From Thermodesulfobium acidiphilum (GTDB taxonomy: Bacteria > Thermodesulfobiota > Thermodesulfobiia > Thermodesulfobiales > Thermodesulfobiaceae), in NCBI RefSeq assembly GCF_003057965.1, contig NZ_CP020921.1, forward strand, positions 684,501 through 748,500: a stretch of DNA of 64,000 bases, read 5' to 3'. The notes beneath the pieces are model-generated. The model saw only the letters and a program-made list of their open reading frames with translations, searched no databases and was not told the DNA's origin. Made by a program: the position numbers and the translations under genes. Below are positions 54,512 to 63,035 of the stretch, one piece after another (position 1 is the stretch's first letter; the number at the start of each line of letters is the position of its first letter).

Positions 54512-55249
54512 ATGGAGTTTGCTTTTGTTGTTATTTGCGGTGCTGTGTTTGGCAGCTTTTTAAATATGCTCATTTATAGACTTCCCAGAGAACAGTCAAT
54601 ACTACGTCCGCCATCTCGATGTCCTAAGTGTGGCAATTCTCTAAAATGGTATATGAATATTCCTATTTTGTCATATATATTTTTAGGTGGAAAATGTTTT
54701 TATTGTAAAGAGACCATACCAATAAGATATCTGATAGTAGAAATTCTAGAAGTTATGATTTTTTTAGTATGTTATTTGGATTGGGGGATTAGTTTGGAGT
54801 TTCTTTTACATGCCTGGTTTTTTACCGCTTCGCTTGGGATATTTTTTACTGATCTTGAAACTCTTTTGATCCCAGATTCCTTTTCCTTGCTATCTTTGAT
54901 TCCTGCTATTGGGATTGCTGCTCTTCGAGGTAATCTTATAGAGTCATTTATTGTCGCTGCTGGAGTATTTTTACTCTTTTATGGGGTTTCTATAGTTACA
55001 AATGGTGGGATGGGGGGAGGAGATACAAAATATTCTATCTCAATGTCTTGCTTTTTAGGAGTGTTTCATTCCTTTTTTGGTTTTTTTATGGCATTTTTCC
55101 TTGGTAGTATAATTGGTATTGTTTTTAGGATCCTTGGTATTATTAAGAGGGGTGAACCTATACCCTTTGGTCCATTTTTAGTGCTTGGCTGTATAATTTC
55201 ATATGGATTTGGAGATTATTTTATCCGTTTATATCTTTCTTTATTCTAA
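54512..55249 (+). CDS. pilD: Prepilin peptidase / N-methyltransferase
   Basis: A 245-residue membrane aspartyl protease that cleaves and methylates type IV prepilins. The cytoplasmic zinc loop has both Cys pairs (CPKCGNSLKWYMNIPILSY and CFYC); the catalytic Asp residues lie in FTDLETLLIPD and GGMGGGDTKYS. Eight or so membrane helices. GGAGG precedes the ATG. No pilin genes are in the window. Confidence 0.95.
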   Translation: MEFAFVVICGAVFGSFLNMLIYRLPREQSILRPPSRCPKCGNSLKWYMNIPILSYIFLGGKCFYCKETIPIRYLIVEILEVMIFLVCYLDWGISLEFLLHAWFFTASLGIFFTDLETLLIPDSFSLLSLIPAIGIAALRGNLIESFIVAAGVFLLFYGVSIVTNGGMGGGDTKYSISMSCFLGVFHSFFGFFMAFFLGSIIGIVFRILGIIKRGEPIPFGPFLVLGCIISYGFGDYFIRLYLSLF

Positions 55250-55806
55250 AGCCTATTAGGATCAAGCCAGTAGTTTGCAATACCAATGCAAAATTTTACA
55301 GAAAAGTGAGCTATTATGGGAGCTGTGATAGTGTTTGTATAGTTATACAAAAGTCCAAAGCAAAGTCCTAAAAATGCAAGGTACATTGCATTTGCCATGC
55401 CTTTGTTGGTCCATTCTGACATGTGAAACAATCCAAATACTAAAGCAGCAAAAGGGACGTCGAAAAGTCTTTGTAAAAGACCTCTAAAAAAGATTTCTTC
55501 GCAGAATGAAGACAGCATAGCAAGATAGAAAATTTCAAGTGCCCCAATATCTCTGAATACAAAAGATTGTATTTGATTTCCCATATCTTTAATAAAATCA
55601 AATTTTCTGCCAAGAAAGTATGTAAGAATAAAAAGAGAACCGCCTATGGTTGTGGAAATAAATATTACTGTTTTAGTTGTACTGAAGTAAATTGGTTGAT
55701 CAAGAAATCTAAGAGCAAGAATTGCAACTATTGCAAACATTAGTTCGCTAACAGTTAGTAGGAGAATCTTTAATTCTTCTGATTTTTCTATATCATTATG
55801 ATCCAT
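55246..55806 (-). CDS. CPBP-family intramembrane metalloprotease
   Basis: A 186-residue integral membrane protein with the CPBP/Rce1 motifs CEEIFFRGLLQRLF (EExxxR), FGLFHMSEW (FxxxH) and HFSVKFCIG near the C-terminus. Several membrane helices. Bacterial members cleave unknown substrates, sometimes bacteriocin-related. Convergent with pilD (4-base overlap). Confidence 0.85.
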   Translation of the reverse strand: MDHNDIEKSEELKILLLTVSELMFAIVAILALRFLDQPIYFSTTKTVIFISTTIGGSLFILTYFLGRKFDFIKDMGNQIQSFVFRDIGALEIFYLAMLSSFCEEIFFRGLLQRLFDVPFAALVFGLFHMSEWTNKGMANAMYLAFLGLCFGLLYNYTNTITAPIIAHFSVKFCIGIANYWLDPNRL

Positions 55807-55890
55807 AACAAAATTATATTTTACTATATAATAAATTTAACTGTTAACATAAAAACTATTTTTTTGTAGAGTTTTTTATTTCAAAAATAA

Positions 55891-57375
55891 TTAATATGCT
55901 CCTTCTCTTTTAATTACTGCTGAAAAGGTTTTAAATAATATTTCTAAATCAAGCCATACAGACCAATTTAAAATGTACCATACGTCAATGTTTAACCTCT
56001 CATTGAAATTAAGCTCACTTCTGCCAGAAATCTGCCACAAACCTGTGATCCCTGGGACCGTGAGAAATATTGTTTCTTTATAGTCTTGCATTTCATAAAC
56101 TTCGGAAAATAAGTATGGTCTTGGACCCACAAGACTCATTTCACCTTTTATGACATTAAAAATTTGAGGGAGTTCATCAAGAGAAGTTTTTCTAAGAAAT
56201 CTGCCAAATTTTGTAACTCTTGGATCAAAGCCTTTAATTTTTTTAAACTTTTGCCATTCTAATTTTTTCTCAGGGTATTTATTAAGATAGTCATTTAATA
56301 CCTCGTCAGAATTTAATACCATCGATCTGAATTTTATACACTTGAATGGTTTGCCGTGTTTTCCAACGCGCTCTTGAATAAAAAATACAGGTCCTTTTGA
56401 ATCTCTTTTTATTAATAAAGCTATTATAATTATAATAGGTATGATTAACCACGATGCAGCCAAACACAATGCTAAATCAAATAGTCTTTTTATAATCTGA
56501 TTAATTTTGGATTTTAAATTGTTCTTTATGCTGATTAAAAATAATCTTTGATCAAAGAGAGTTAATAATTCAGAATTTAGAAGCGCAACTCCTTTGAAAT
56601 CCGGGACTACTATGACCTTATTTACCAATAGTTGTACTTTGCCAACAAGTTTCGAAGATGATTGAGCATCAAGAGATGGTATAGCTATTATAATAGTCGA
56701 AATACTTAATTTTTTCACAAATTTTTTAAAGTGAACGATGCCGCCGAAAACTTTATAGTTTTTGCCGCATATTTCTAGCAAATTTCCCCATTTTTCCCTG
56801 TCGTCATCCAAAAAACCTACCAGATGATATCCTAAATATTTATCGCTTATCAAACCAGAAGCGCTATCTTTTGCGGTTTTTCCTGCTCCTAAAAATAGTA
56901 TTCTCTCTTTAAAAAAATCAAAGTTGAACAAAGTTAATTTTACTGCGAGTCTTATCAGAGGGAACAAGAAAAGGCTAATTAGCCAAAATAGTATAAGTAC
57001 ACCTCTTGAAACCTCATCAAGAAGCTTCCCTAAAGATACCATAGCAAATATCAAAACTGAATTTAAAGTAAGAATCTTAATTAAGTTTGATGCCTCAATC
57101 CAAAAAGGCAATCTTTTTGTGTAAAGGTTTGTTGCCCATATAAGGACTATTGTTATAGTAGGCATCCACCACATTTTTATGAAAGAAGAAAATGGAAATG
57201 ACATAGGAACAAGTTTTCCAGGTAAAAGGTAGAAAAGAATATATCTAATCTCATAAGCCAAAAATAAACTTAGATAAAAGGAGAAAAGATCTGCAAACAT
57301 TAAAATTATTATTAGTATAATGTTACCTTTAAAAATTTTCATAAGAATATTATAAACCCTACATAAAACAATCAT
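55891..57375 (-). CDS. Undecaprenyl-phosphate sugar-1-phosphate transferase (WbaP-like)
   Basis: A 494-residue polyprenyl glycosylphosphotransferase that starts surface-polysaccharide repeat units on undecaprenyl phosphate. An N-terminal membrane region and a Rossmann-like domain (LFLGAGKTAKDSASGL) precede the catalytic end: KRLFDLALCLAASWL, GPVFFIQERVGKHGKPFKCIKFRSM, RFLRKTSLDELPQIFNVIKGEMSLVGPRPY and the closing WYILNWSVWLDLEILFKT. The start is uncertain: ATG 57375 or ATG 57342 (MKIFKGNII). The rmlB-like gene at 22290 could feed the same pathway. Confidence 0.9.
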   Translation of the reverse strand: MIVLCRVYNILMKIFKGNIILIIILMFADLFSFYLSLFLAYEIRYILFYLLPGKLVPMSFPFSSFIKMWWMPTITIVLIWATNLYTKRLPFWIEASNLIKILTLNSVLIFAMVSLGKLLDEVSRGVLILFWLISLFLFPLIRLAVKLTLFNFDFFKERILFLGAGKTAKDSASGLISDKYLGYHLVGFLDDDREKWGNLLEICGKNYKVFGGIVHFKKFVKKLSISTIIIAIPSLDAQSSSKLVGKVQLLVNKVIVVPDFKGVALLNSELLTLFDQRLFLISIKNNLKSKINQIIKRLFDLALCLAASWLIIPIIIIIALLIKRDSKGPVFFIQERVGKHGKPFKCIKFRSMVLNSDEVLNDYLNKYPEKKLEWQKFKKIKGFDPRVTKFGRFLRKTSLDELPQIFNVIKGEMSLVGPRPYLFSEVYEMQDYKETIFLTVPGITGLWQISGRSELNFNERLNIDVWYILNWSVWLDLEILFKTFSAVIKREGAY

Positions 57376-57533
57376 AAATTTTACATATTTTACATATTAT
57401 ATATATATAATCTGATTCGGGAAAGATAACTGGAATACCAATGTTATACAATTCTGAACTTTTCAATAATTTAAATTATACAATTTTATAAATTTGGTTT
57501 TACAATATATTAAATATGTTTTTGGAGGTATTT

Positions 57534-58115
57534 ATGCAAACAGTTTTGTGGGATGAAAAGTTTAGCGGGAAGGTTGAGAAAGGTTCTTTTGAAGATTTTA
57601 AAAGGAGAGCTGAAGCAGTTTCTTCTGAGGTTTATATCACAAACTTAAAGGATACAAAAAAAATTTTCCAAGAGATTTTTAAAAGAGAAAATGTTAAAAA
57701 TATTATTGCTTTTAAATCGGATCTAATTGATAGACTTGAAATTGATAAGATTACAAAAGATATGAATATAAATTTATATTTCGAAGGTGGAAAGAAAGAA
57801 GCAGGTATTGCTGATGTTGGTATTTCTGAAATGGAATGTGCGCTTGCTGAAACAGGATCTGTTATAGAGTGGTCATATCCTGTTTGGAAGAGATTAGTTT
57901 CTGCAATGCCAAACGTTCATATAGCTCTTGTGAAATCAGACAGGATTGTAAAGGATTTTGAATCGCTATTTGAAATTTTCGGAGAAAAGTTTGAGAGTGG
58001 TCATATAAGTTTTATTACAGGACCTAGTAGGACTGCAGATATTGAAAGAGTTTTAACTATTGGCGTGCATGGACCCAGCAAGTTGGTAGTAATTTTTGTT
58101 GAGGAGGAAAAATAA
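57534..58115 (+). CDS. lutC: LUD-domain protein, LutC-like
   Basis: A 193-residue LUD-domain protein like LutC/LldG of the L-lactate utilisation complex. Conserved GISEMECALAETGSVI and FITGPSRTADIERVLTIGVHGPSKLVVIFV are present. ATG 57534 is chosen because GGAGG lies 8 bases upstream; the ATG at 57516 precedes that site. Its stop overlaps the start of the LutB-LutA fusion by one base, so the two form one unit. Confidence 0.9.
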   Translation: MQTVLWDEKFSGKVEKGSFEDFKRRAEAVSSEVYITNLKDTKKIFQEIFKRENVKNIIAFKSDLIDRLEIDKITKDMNINLYFEGGKKEAGIADVGISEMECALAETGSVIEWSYPVWKRLVSAMPNVHIALVKSDRIVKDFESLFEIFGEKFESGHISFITGPSRTADIERVLTIGVHGPSKLVVIFVEEEK

Positions 58116-60274
58116 TGATTACTAAAGAGCTTAAAGATAAGATAAAAGATAAATTAAAGGATACTGTCCAAAGAAAAAATTTGGGAACTTTTTCCGAAGT
58201 ATATCCAGGAGCACGCGCGAAGGCTTTCGAAGGATATGACATAGAGGATTTGCGCGAACAAGTTGCTAATATTAAAAAAAACGTAGTTAAAAATTTAGAT
58301 AAATTAGCTGATCAGTTTCAGCGAGAAGCAGAAAAAAGGGGTGCTATATTTTACCGAGCAAAAACGGACAAAGACGTTATCGACTACATTATGAAACTTT
58401 GCAGAGAGAAAGATGTCAAACTGGTAGTAAAGAGCAAGTCTATGGTGTCTGAAGAGGTAGAGCTAAATGAGGCTTTTAAAAAAGAAGGAATAGAGTCTCA
58501 GGAAACTGATTTGGGTGAGTGGATAATTCAGATTGCAGGGCATAAACCCTCACACATGGTTATGCCTGCTATACACTTAAATAGACAACAGGTAGCCGAT
58601 TACTTTTCTAAGGAATTAGGAAAGGATATAGAGCCAGATATACCCTTTTTGGTTCATACAGCAAGGGTTCAGCTCAGAGAAAAGTTTTTGAAAGCTGATA
58701 TGGGTATATCAGGAGCAAACATTGCAGTAGCAGAAAATGGATCTCTTTTCATAGTAACAAATGAGGGCAATGGAAGGCTTACTGCTACTTTGCCAAGAAT
58801 TCACGTTATATTAGTTGGTTATGAGAAGCTAGTAGAAAAAATGTCAGATGTTATACCTATTTTGAGAGTTCTGCCAAGAAATGCAACCGCTCAAGTTCTA
58901 ACAAGCTATGTAAACTTAATTTCTGGACCATCAGAGGCAATAGTTGAAAATTCTGATGGTTCGTTTTCAGTACAGAAAAAAGAATTGCATATAATTTTAG
59001 TAGATCACGGAAGGCTGGATATGGCAAAAGATCCAGTTTTTAAAGAACTTTATCAATGTATAAGGTGTGCTGCCTGTACTAACGTATGTCCTGTGTATGC
59101 GCTTTTGGGTGGTCATGTATATGGCCATGTTTATAGTGGCGGTATTGGTGCTCTTTTGAATTCATTCATTGGCAGCAAAAATACTGCAGATCAGATTCAA
59201 GAGCTTTGCCTTACTTGTGGAAGGTGTACTGAGGTGTGTGCTGGTAAGATAAATATCCCTGAACTCATAGTAGAGATGAGAAAAAGGAGCGTAAAAAAAG
59301 CTGGTTTGCCTACACTACCCAAAGTGGTATTTCAAAATATTATGTCAAATAGGCAGCTTTTCCATAGTGTGTTAAGAATGGCGAGTCTTGCCCAAAAGCC
59401 CTTTAAGAATGGAGCGTTTATTAGAAACTTACCCATGTTTTTGTCAGGATACACAAAGGATAGGTCTTTGCCCGCTATTGTGGAAGTACCTTTTAGAGAA
59501 AGGTTTAAGGGGTTGAAATTAAAAAGGGAAACAAAAAAGCAAAAAATAGCATTTTTTAGTGGTTGTCTAATTGATTTTGCTTATCCTGAGATTGGGGAAG
59601 CGGTAGTCGAGAGCCTTAATTGTGCAGGTTTTAAAGTGAACTTTCCTCAAGGTCAGACATGTTGCGGTACGCCTATGTTCTTAATGGGGGACCTTGAAAG
59701 TGCTAAAAAGGTTGCTATGCAAAATCTTGATGCTATGCAAAAGGAAAATCCAGATTTCATAGTTTTAGCCTGTCCGACTGGTGTAGAGATGTGGGAGAGA
59801 TACCCAGAATTGATGAAGGATAGTCAAAGATACTATGAGATTGCTGTAAAGTTTAGTAAGAGAATAAAAGAATATACTTCGTATATCAATGAGCTTTGTG
59901 AAAAGGGAGAAATGAAATTAAAATCTCTCAAAGGAAAGGGTCTTGTAACGTATCATGATTCCTGTCATCTGAAAAGGGTTTTGGGGATCTTTGAAGAACC
60001 AAGAAATATAATAAACAAAACAGGAATAGATTTTGTAGAAATGAAGCACTGTGATCAGTGTTGTGGTATGGCTGGATCATATTCAGTTAAATTTCCAGAG
60101 ATCTCAGGAGAGTTAGCCGATCAAAAGCACAAGGATATAATGGAATCAAAGGCAGATATTGTGCTAGCTGGATGCCCAGCTTGCGTTCTTCAAATTAAGG
60201 GCTTAATCGATAAAAAGGGTGGAAATGTGAAAGTAAGGCACATTGCTGAGTTGATAAAAGAAGCTCTTAAATAA
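58115..60274 (+). CDS. LutB-LutA fusion: LUD, [4Fe-4S] and cysteine-rich domains
   Basis: A 719-residue fusion of what are usually two chains of the Lut/Lld lactate-oxidising complex. The LutB part (about 1-430) has a LUD domain (SMVSEEVELNEAF, ISGANIAVAENGSLFIVTNEGNGR) and two ferredoxin sites (CIRCAACTNVCPVY, CLTCGRCTEVC). The LutA part (about 455-719) has two CCG domains: FFSGCLIDFAYP with CCGTPMFLMGD, and HDSCHLKR with HCDQCCGMAG, plus a final CPACVLQ. With lutC it should oxidise lactate to pyruvate and pass electrons to the respiratory chain. A strong terminator follows. Confidence 0.92.
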   Translation: MITKELKDKIKDKLKDTVQRKNLGTFSEVYPGARAKAFEGYDIEDLREQVANIKKNVVKNLDKLADQFQREAEKRGAIFYRAKTDKDVIDYIMKLCREKDVKLVVKSKSMVSEEVELNEAFKKEGIESQETDLGEWIIQIAGHKPSHMVMPAIHLNRQQVADYFSKELGKDIEPDIPFLVHTARVQLREKFLKADMGISGANIAVAENGSLFIVTNEGNGRLTATLPRIHVILVGYEKLVEKMSDVIPILRVLPRNATAQVLTSYVNLISGPSEAIVENSDGSFSVQKKELHIILVDHGRLDMAKDPVFKELYQCIRCAACTNVCPVYALLGGHVYGHVYSGGIGALLNSFIGSKNTADQIQELCLTCGRCTEVCAGKINIPELIVEMRKRSVKKAGLPTLPKVVFQNIMSNRQLFHSVLRMASLAQKPFKNGAFIRNLPMFLSGYTKDRSLPAIVEVPFRERFKGLKLKRETKKQKIAFFSGCLIDFAYPEIGEAVVESLNCAGFKVNFPQGQTCCGTPMFLMGDLESAKKVAMQNLDAMQKENPDFIVLACPTGVEMWERYPELMKDSQRYYEIAVKFSKRIKEYTSYINELCEKGEMKLKSLKGKGLVTYHDSCHLKRVLGIFEEPRNIINKTGIDFVEMKHCDQCCGMAGSYSVKFPEISGELADQKHKDIMESKADIVLAGCPACVLQIKGLIDKKGGNVKVRHIAELIKEALK

Positions 60275-60294
60275 AGAGCAACACAGCTTATCCG

Positions 60295-60329
60295 ATGGAC
60301 AGCACAATTTAAAATGCTGTCCATTTTTT
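60295..60329 (+). terminator. Rho-independent terminator of the lut operon
   Basis: ATGGACAGCA (60295-60304) pairs over 10 bp with TGCTGTCCAT (60315-60324), followed directly by six T. Confidence 0.93.
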
Positions 60330-60432
60330 ATTGTTAGTTCTATACCATATTAAAAATTAATTATATATTATTTGTATTTTTTATAGTTCTATGCTAATAT
60401 TCTATCTTAACCAGTTTTAAGGAGGGTGTTAA

Positions 60433-61542
60433 ATGAGGGCTAAGATTTTAATTTTTTTATTTGCATTTTTAATGATTTTTTCGAGTGTATCCTTTGCTGT
60501 AGAACTAAATTCAAAAGATTTGCAATGGGAACCAAAATGGTATAAACCTCAGGTTTTAAGTTCTGTTGAATTAGCAAAATCTATTCTTACAAACCTAATG
60601 GCTTCTCAGAAATTTTCAACATGGCTGGGATATATTCCTACAAAGATTGATGCTGATAAATACGGTCTAAGAGTTTTTGGAGTATATGGCGATCAGCAGG
60701 AGACTTCTGTTATAAATCTTACTGAGGTCAGGGATGCGTTTATTTATTACTTACCTAATCTTGATAGGGATTTTAAATGGTGCGTAGTGGTAGTTCTATC
60801 TCATCAGGATCCAAGCTTCCAATATTTCAGGACTCAAGATTTAGAGACTGCTCAAAAACTTAGCGATGTAATAAGTACATTTGCTTTAGCAGCTGGGTCT
60901 AAGTTGTATACACCTACTGGTATTGATTATTTTGTAGATGAAAAAAAGATGGATAAATTAAAAAAAGATACTTGCTGGAGTGAAAATTATGGTGCATTTG
61001 TAGAGAGTGTCGAGAGCACTTCGCCTGCTGATACAGCAGGCTTTAAGCCAAATGATATTATTACAGAAGTCAATGGTGAAAAAGTGAAAGACAATATGGG
61101 TTTTGTTGGACTTATCCAGAATGGTGTGGAGGGAAAGGAGAGTGCACAGTTTAATGTAAAGGTTTATAGAAACAAGACCTTTTTAAATCTTTCTATGACA
61201 GTACCAAACTTTAATTATGGAAAAGAGAAATTAGTATCAGATACAAATCAACAAAAACCTCAAATTTTAAGCAAAGCCAGTCTTGGCATAGACGTAAAAT
61301 CAATTTCATACTCAACTGATACTGGAGAGACTTATAATGGCTTGAAGGTATTAAACATAAAGCCAAATAGTTTGGCAGAGGAGTCAGGAATAAAGGTAGG
61401 AGATATAATTTTAGAGATTAATGATAAAGCAGTGAGAGATATACCTTCTATGGCAAATGTTATTTCTAATGAGATTCCAGTTAAGTTTAAAGTTTTGCGA
61501 AACGGCGAAATTCTTGCGCTTGATGCTGCACAGAGCTTTTAG
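60433..61542 (+). CDS. Secreted protein with two PDZ domains
   Basis: A 369-residue exported protein: signal MRAKILIFLFAFLMIFSSVSFA. The N-terminal region (30-180) is unfamiliar. Two PDZ domains follow, with VESTSPADTAGFKPNDIITEVNG (about 195-212) and VLNIKPNSLAEESGIKVGDIIL (about 310-330). No Ser-protease triad or other catalytic domain is visible, so it is a PDZ-only adaptor in the cell envelope. GGAGGG precedes the ATG. Confidence 0.8.
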   Translation: MRAKILIFLFAFLMIFSSVSFAVELNSKDLQWEPKWYKPQVLSSVELAKSILTNLMASQKFSTWLGYIPTKIDADKYGLRVFGVYGDQQETSVINLTEVRDAFIYYLPNLDRDFKWCVVVVLSHQDPSFQYFRTQDLETAQKLSDVISTFALAAGSKLYTPTGIDYFVDEKKMDKLKKDTCWSENYGAFVESVESTSPADTAGFKPNDIITEVNGEKVKDNMGFVGLIQNGVEGKESAQFNVKVYRNKTFLNLSMTVPNFNYGKEKLVSDTNQQKPQILSKASLGIDVKSISYSTDTGETYNGLKVLNIKPNSLAEESGIKVGDIILEINDKAVRDIPSMANVISNEIPVKFKVLRNGEILALDAAQSF

Positions 61543-61567
61543 AAATATTGTGCTAAAATCATGTTAA

Positions 61568-61840
61568 ATGAGCAAGAAGATTAATGAAAAAATTTATAGG
61601 TGGGATGGAATAAATTCTGATCAAGAAATACTAATCAGAAAGATGCTTTATGCTGATCCAGGAGATATTTTATCTAAATATAGTGAAGGCATTTTAAAAG
61701 ACGTTTTTTTGAGAAATATTCATCGATTTAAAAAGAAAAATAGAAGTTTTTGGAAATTAATTTTAGGAGTATCAGACGATGAAGTTGACGAGGCAGCAGC
61801 TAAGTGCTTTAGAAGTAGTTCTGAATTATGGGATAGATGA
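61568..61840 (+). CDS. Small protein upstream of AbiEii-like toxin, probable antitoxin
   Basis: A 90-residue basic helical protein resembling the short DUF6922-like proteins encoded before AbiEii-type nucleotidyltransferases (DILSKYSEGILKDVFLRNIHRF and KKNRSFWKLILGV). It starts at 61568, 25 bases after the PDZ gene, without a strong ribosome site, and its last 62 bases overlap the next gene. The overlap and family pairing suggest the antitoxin of a toxin-antitoxin pair. This is inference. Confidence 0.65.
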   Translation: MSKKINEKIYRWDGINSDQEILIRKMLYADPGDILSKYSEGILKDVFLRNIHRFKKKNRSFWKLILGVSDDEVDEAAAKCFRSSSELWDR

Positions 61841-62399
61841 GGGCTTTTACCTGGCAGGTGGGACTGCTATTACAATAAAGTATAATCACAGGCATTCTGA
61901 AGACTTTGATTTTTTTACTATTCCAGGTTTTAATTTTGATATTTTAAGGCTTACCAAAAAAATTGACAGGCTAAACGTATGTTGGTTGGAAAATATCAAA
62001 GATACTGCAATTTTTGAAGTTTTTAATGTTAAATTTTCTTTTTTTGAATTTCCTTATCCATTAATTAAAAAATTAGATTATGATGAGAATTTAAAAATTT
62101 CACTTGCCTCAGATGTAGACATAGCTTGTATGAAAGCATTGGCAATTACACAAAGAGGAAGCAAAAAGGATTTTTTTGATTTATGGTATCTAATGAAGAA
62201 AAATTTTTGGGATCTATGTATCTTAAAAGAGTTTTTAAGAATAAAGTATAAAAATTTTAATTTTGGTATTTTTTTAAAAGCTTTAACATATTTTGAAGAT
62301 GCTAATAAAGAAAATTTTGTTGACATTGATCCAAAGTGGGATGCTATAAAAGATTTTTTTCAAACAAGCGTAAAAAACAAAAACTGGGTAAAGTTCTAA
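61779..62399 (+). CDS. AbiEii-type nucleotidyltransferase, putative toxin
   Basis: A 206-residue nucleotidyltransferase of the AbiEii/AbiGii (DUF1814) group, toxins that transfer nucleotides to tRNA or other targets. FYLAGGTAITIKYNHRHSEDFDFF is the active site (GG then DxD-like), and DIACMKALAITQRGSKKDFFDLWYLM is the second conserved block. The start at ATG 61779 has GGAGTATCAGACG upstream, inside the 90-residue gene. The C-terminal part is short for AbiEii. It is convergent with the Lrp regulator (4-base overlap). Confidence 0.85.
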   Translation: MKLTRQQLSALEVVLNYGIDEGFYLAGGTAITIKYNHRHSEDFDFFTIPGFNFDILRLTKKIDRLNVCWLENIKDTAIFEVFNVKFSFFEFPYPLIKKLDYDENLKISLASDVDIACMKALAITQRGSKKDFFDLWYLMKKNFWDLCILKEFLRIKYKNFNFGIFLKALTYFEDANKENFVDIDPKWDAIKDFFQTSVKNKNWVKF

Positions 62400-62851
62400 A
62401 TTAAAATTGATCCTCTTTCTTTGAATCTTTTGATTATAATTTCTGATCTTAAGCTTTTCACTCCATCAATTGTTTTCAAACTTTCAATAAAATTGCTTGT
62501 ATGAGTTTGATCTTCAAATAGGGCGTGAACGTGTAGGTGCGGAAAAGAACTCATCTGGTATATATTAGTTATTTCTTCCTTCTTCAATAATTCTTCAACT
62601 ACTTTATTAATTTTGGGCCACTCTACTTCAATCTCAAAATACATTGAAATATTTCTTCCAGCCTTTAGCGGATTAATTATTATGGTAAACCTATCAATTA
62701 TTCCATTTTCTATAAGCTTATTTACTCTATCCCTTACTGCAGCTCTTGTGAGGTTTAACTTTCTACCAAGCTCTGCATTACTTAGTCGTCCATTTTCCAA
62801 GAGATGTTTTAAGATTTGTCTGTCTACTTCGTCTAAGCTTTTAAAATGCAT
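62396..62851 (-). CDS. Lrp/AsnC-family transcriptional regulator
   Basis: A 151-residue regulator with an N-terminal winged helix (DEVDRQILKHLLENGRLSNAELGRKLNLTRAAVRDRVNKL, about 6-46) and a C-terminal RAM/AsnC ligand domain (GRNISMYFEIEVEWPKINKV). Such proteins respond to amino acids or other small ligands as octamers. AGGAGTAAGG precedes the ATG. It is divergent from the TauE/SafE exporter gene, which is a natural target candidate. Confidence 0.92.
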   Translation of the reverse strand: MHFKSLDEVDRQILKHLLENGRLSNAELGRKLNLTRAAVRDRVNKLIENGIIDRFTIIINPLKAGRNISMYFEIEVEWPKINKVVEELLKKEEITNIYQMSSFPHLHVHALFEDQTHTSNFIESLKTIDGVKSLRSEIIIKRFKERGSILI

Positions 62852-63035
62852 CCTTACTCCTCGTTTATGATCTTATTACTTTTATAAAGATTATTCTAAC
62901 AGAAATTTTGCTTCGATTATAATTTCTTAGTCTATTTCTACAAAGTAAAATAAAATTATTTATATTGACTACAATGTATAAATTATATTATACTTATGGT
63001 AAAATTAAGTTAAAAATTAAAGGTGGTATGTTAAT

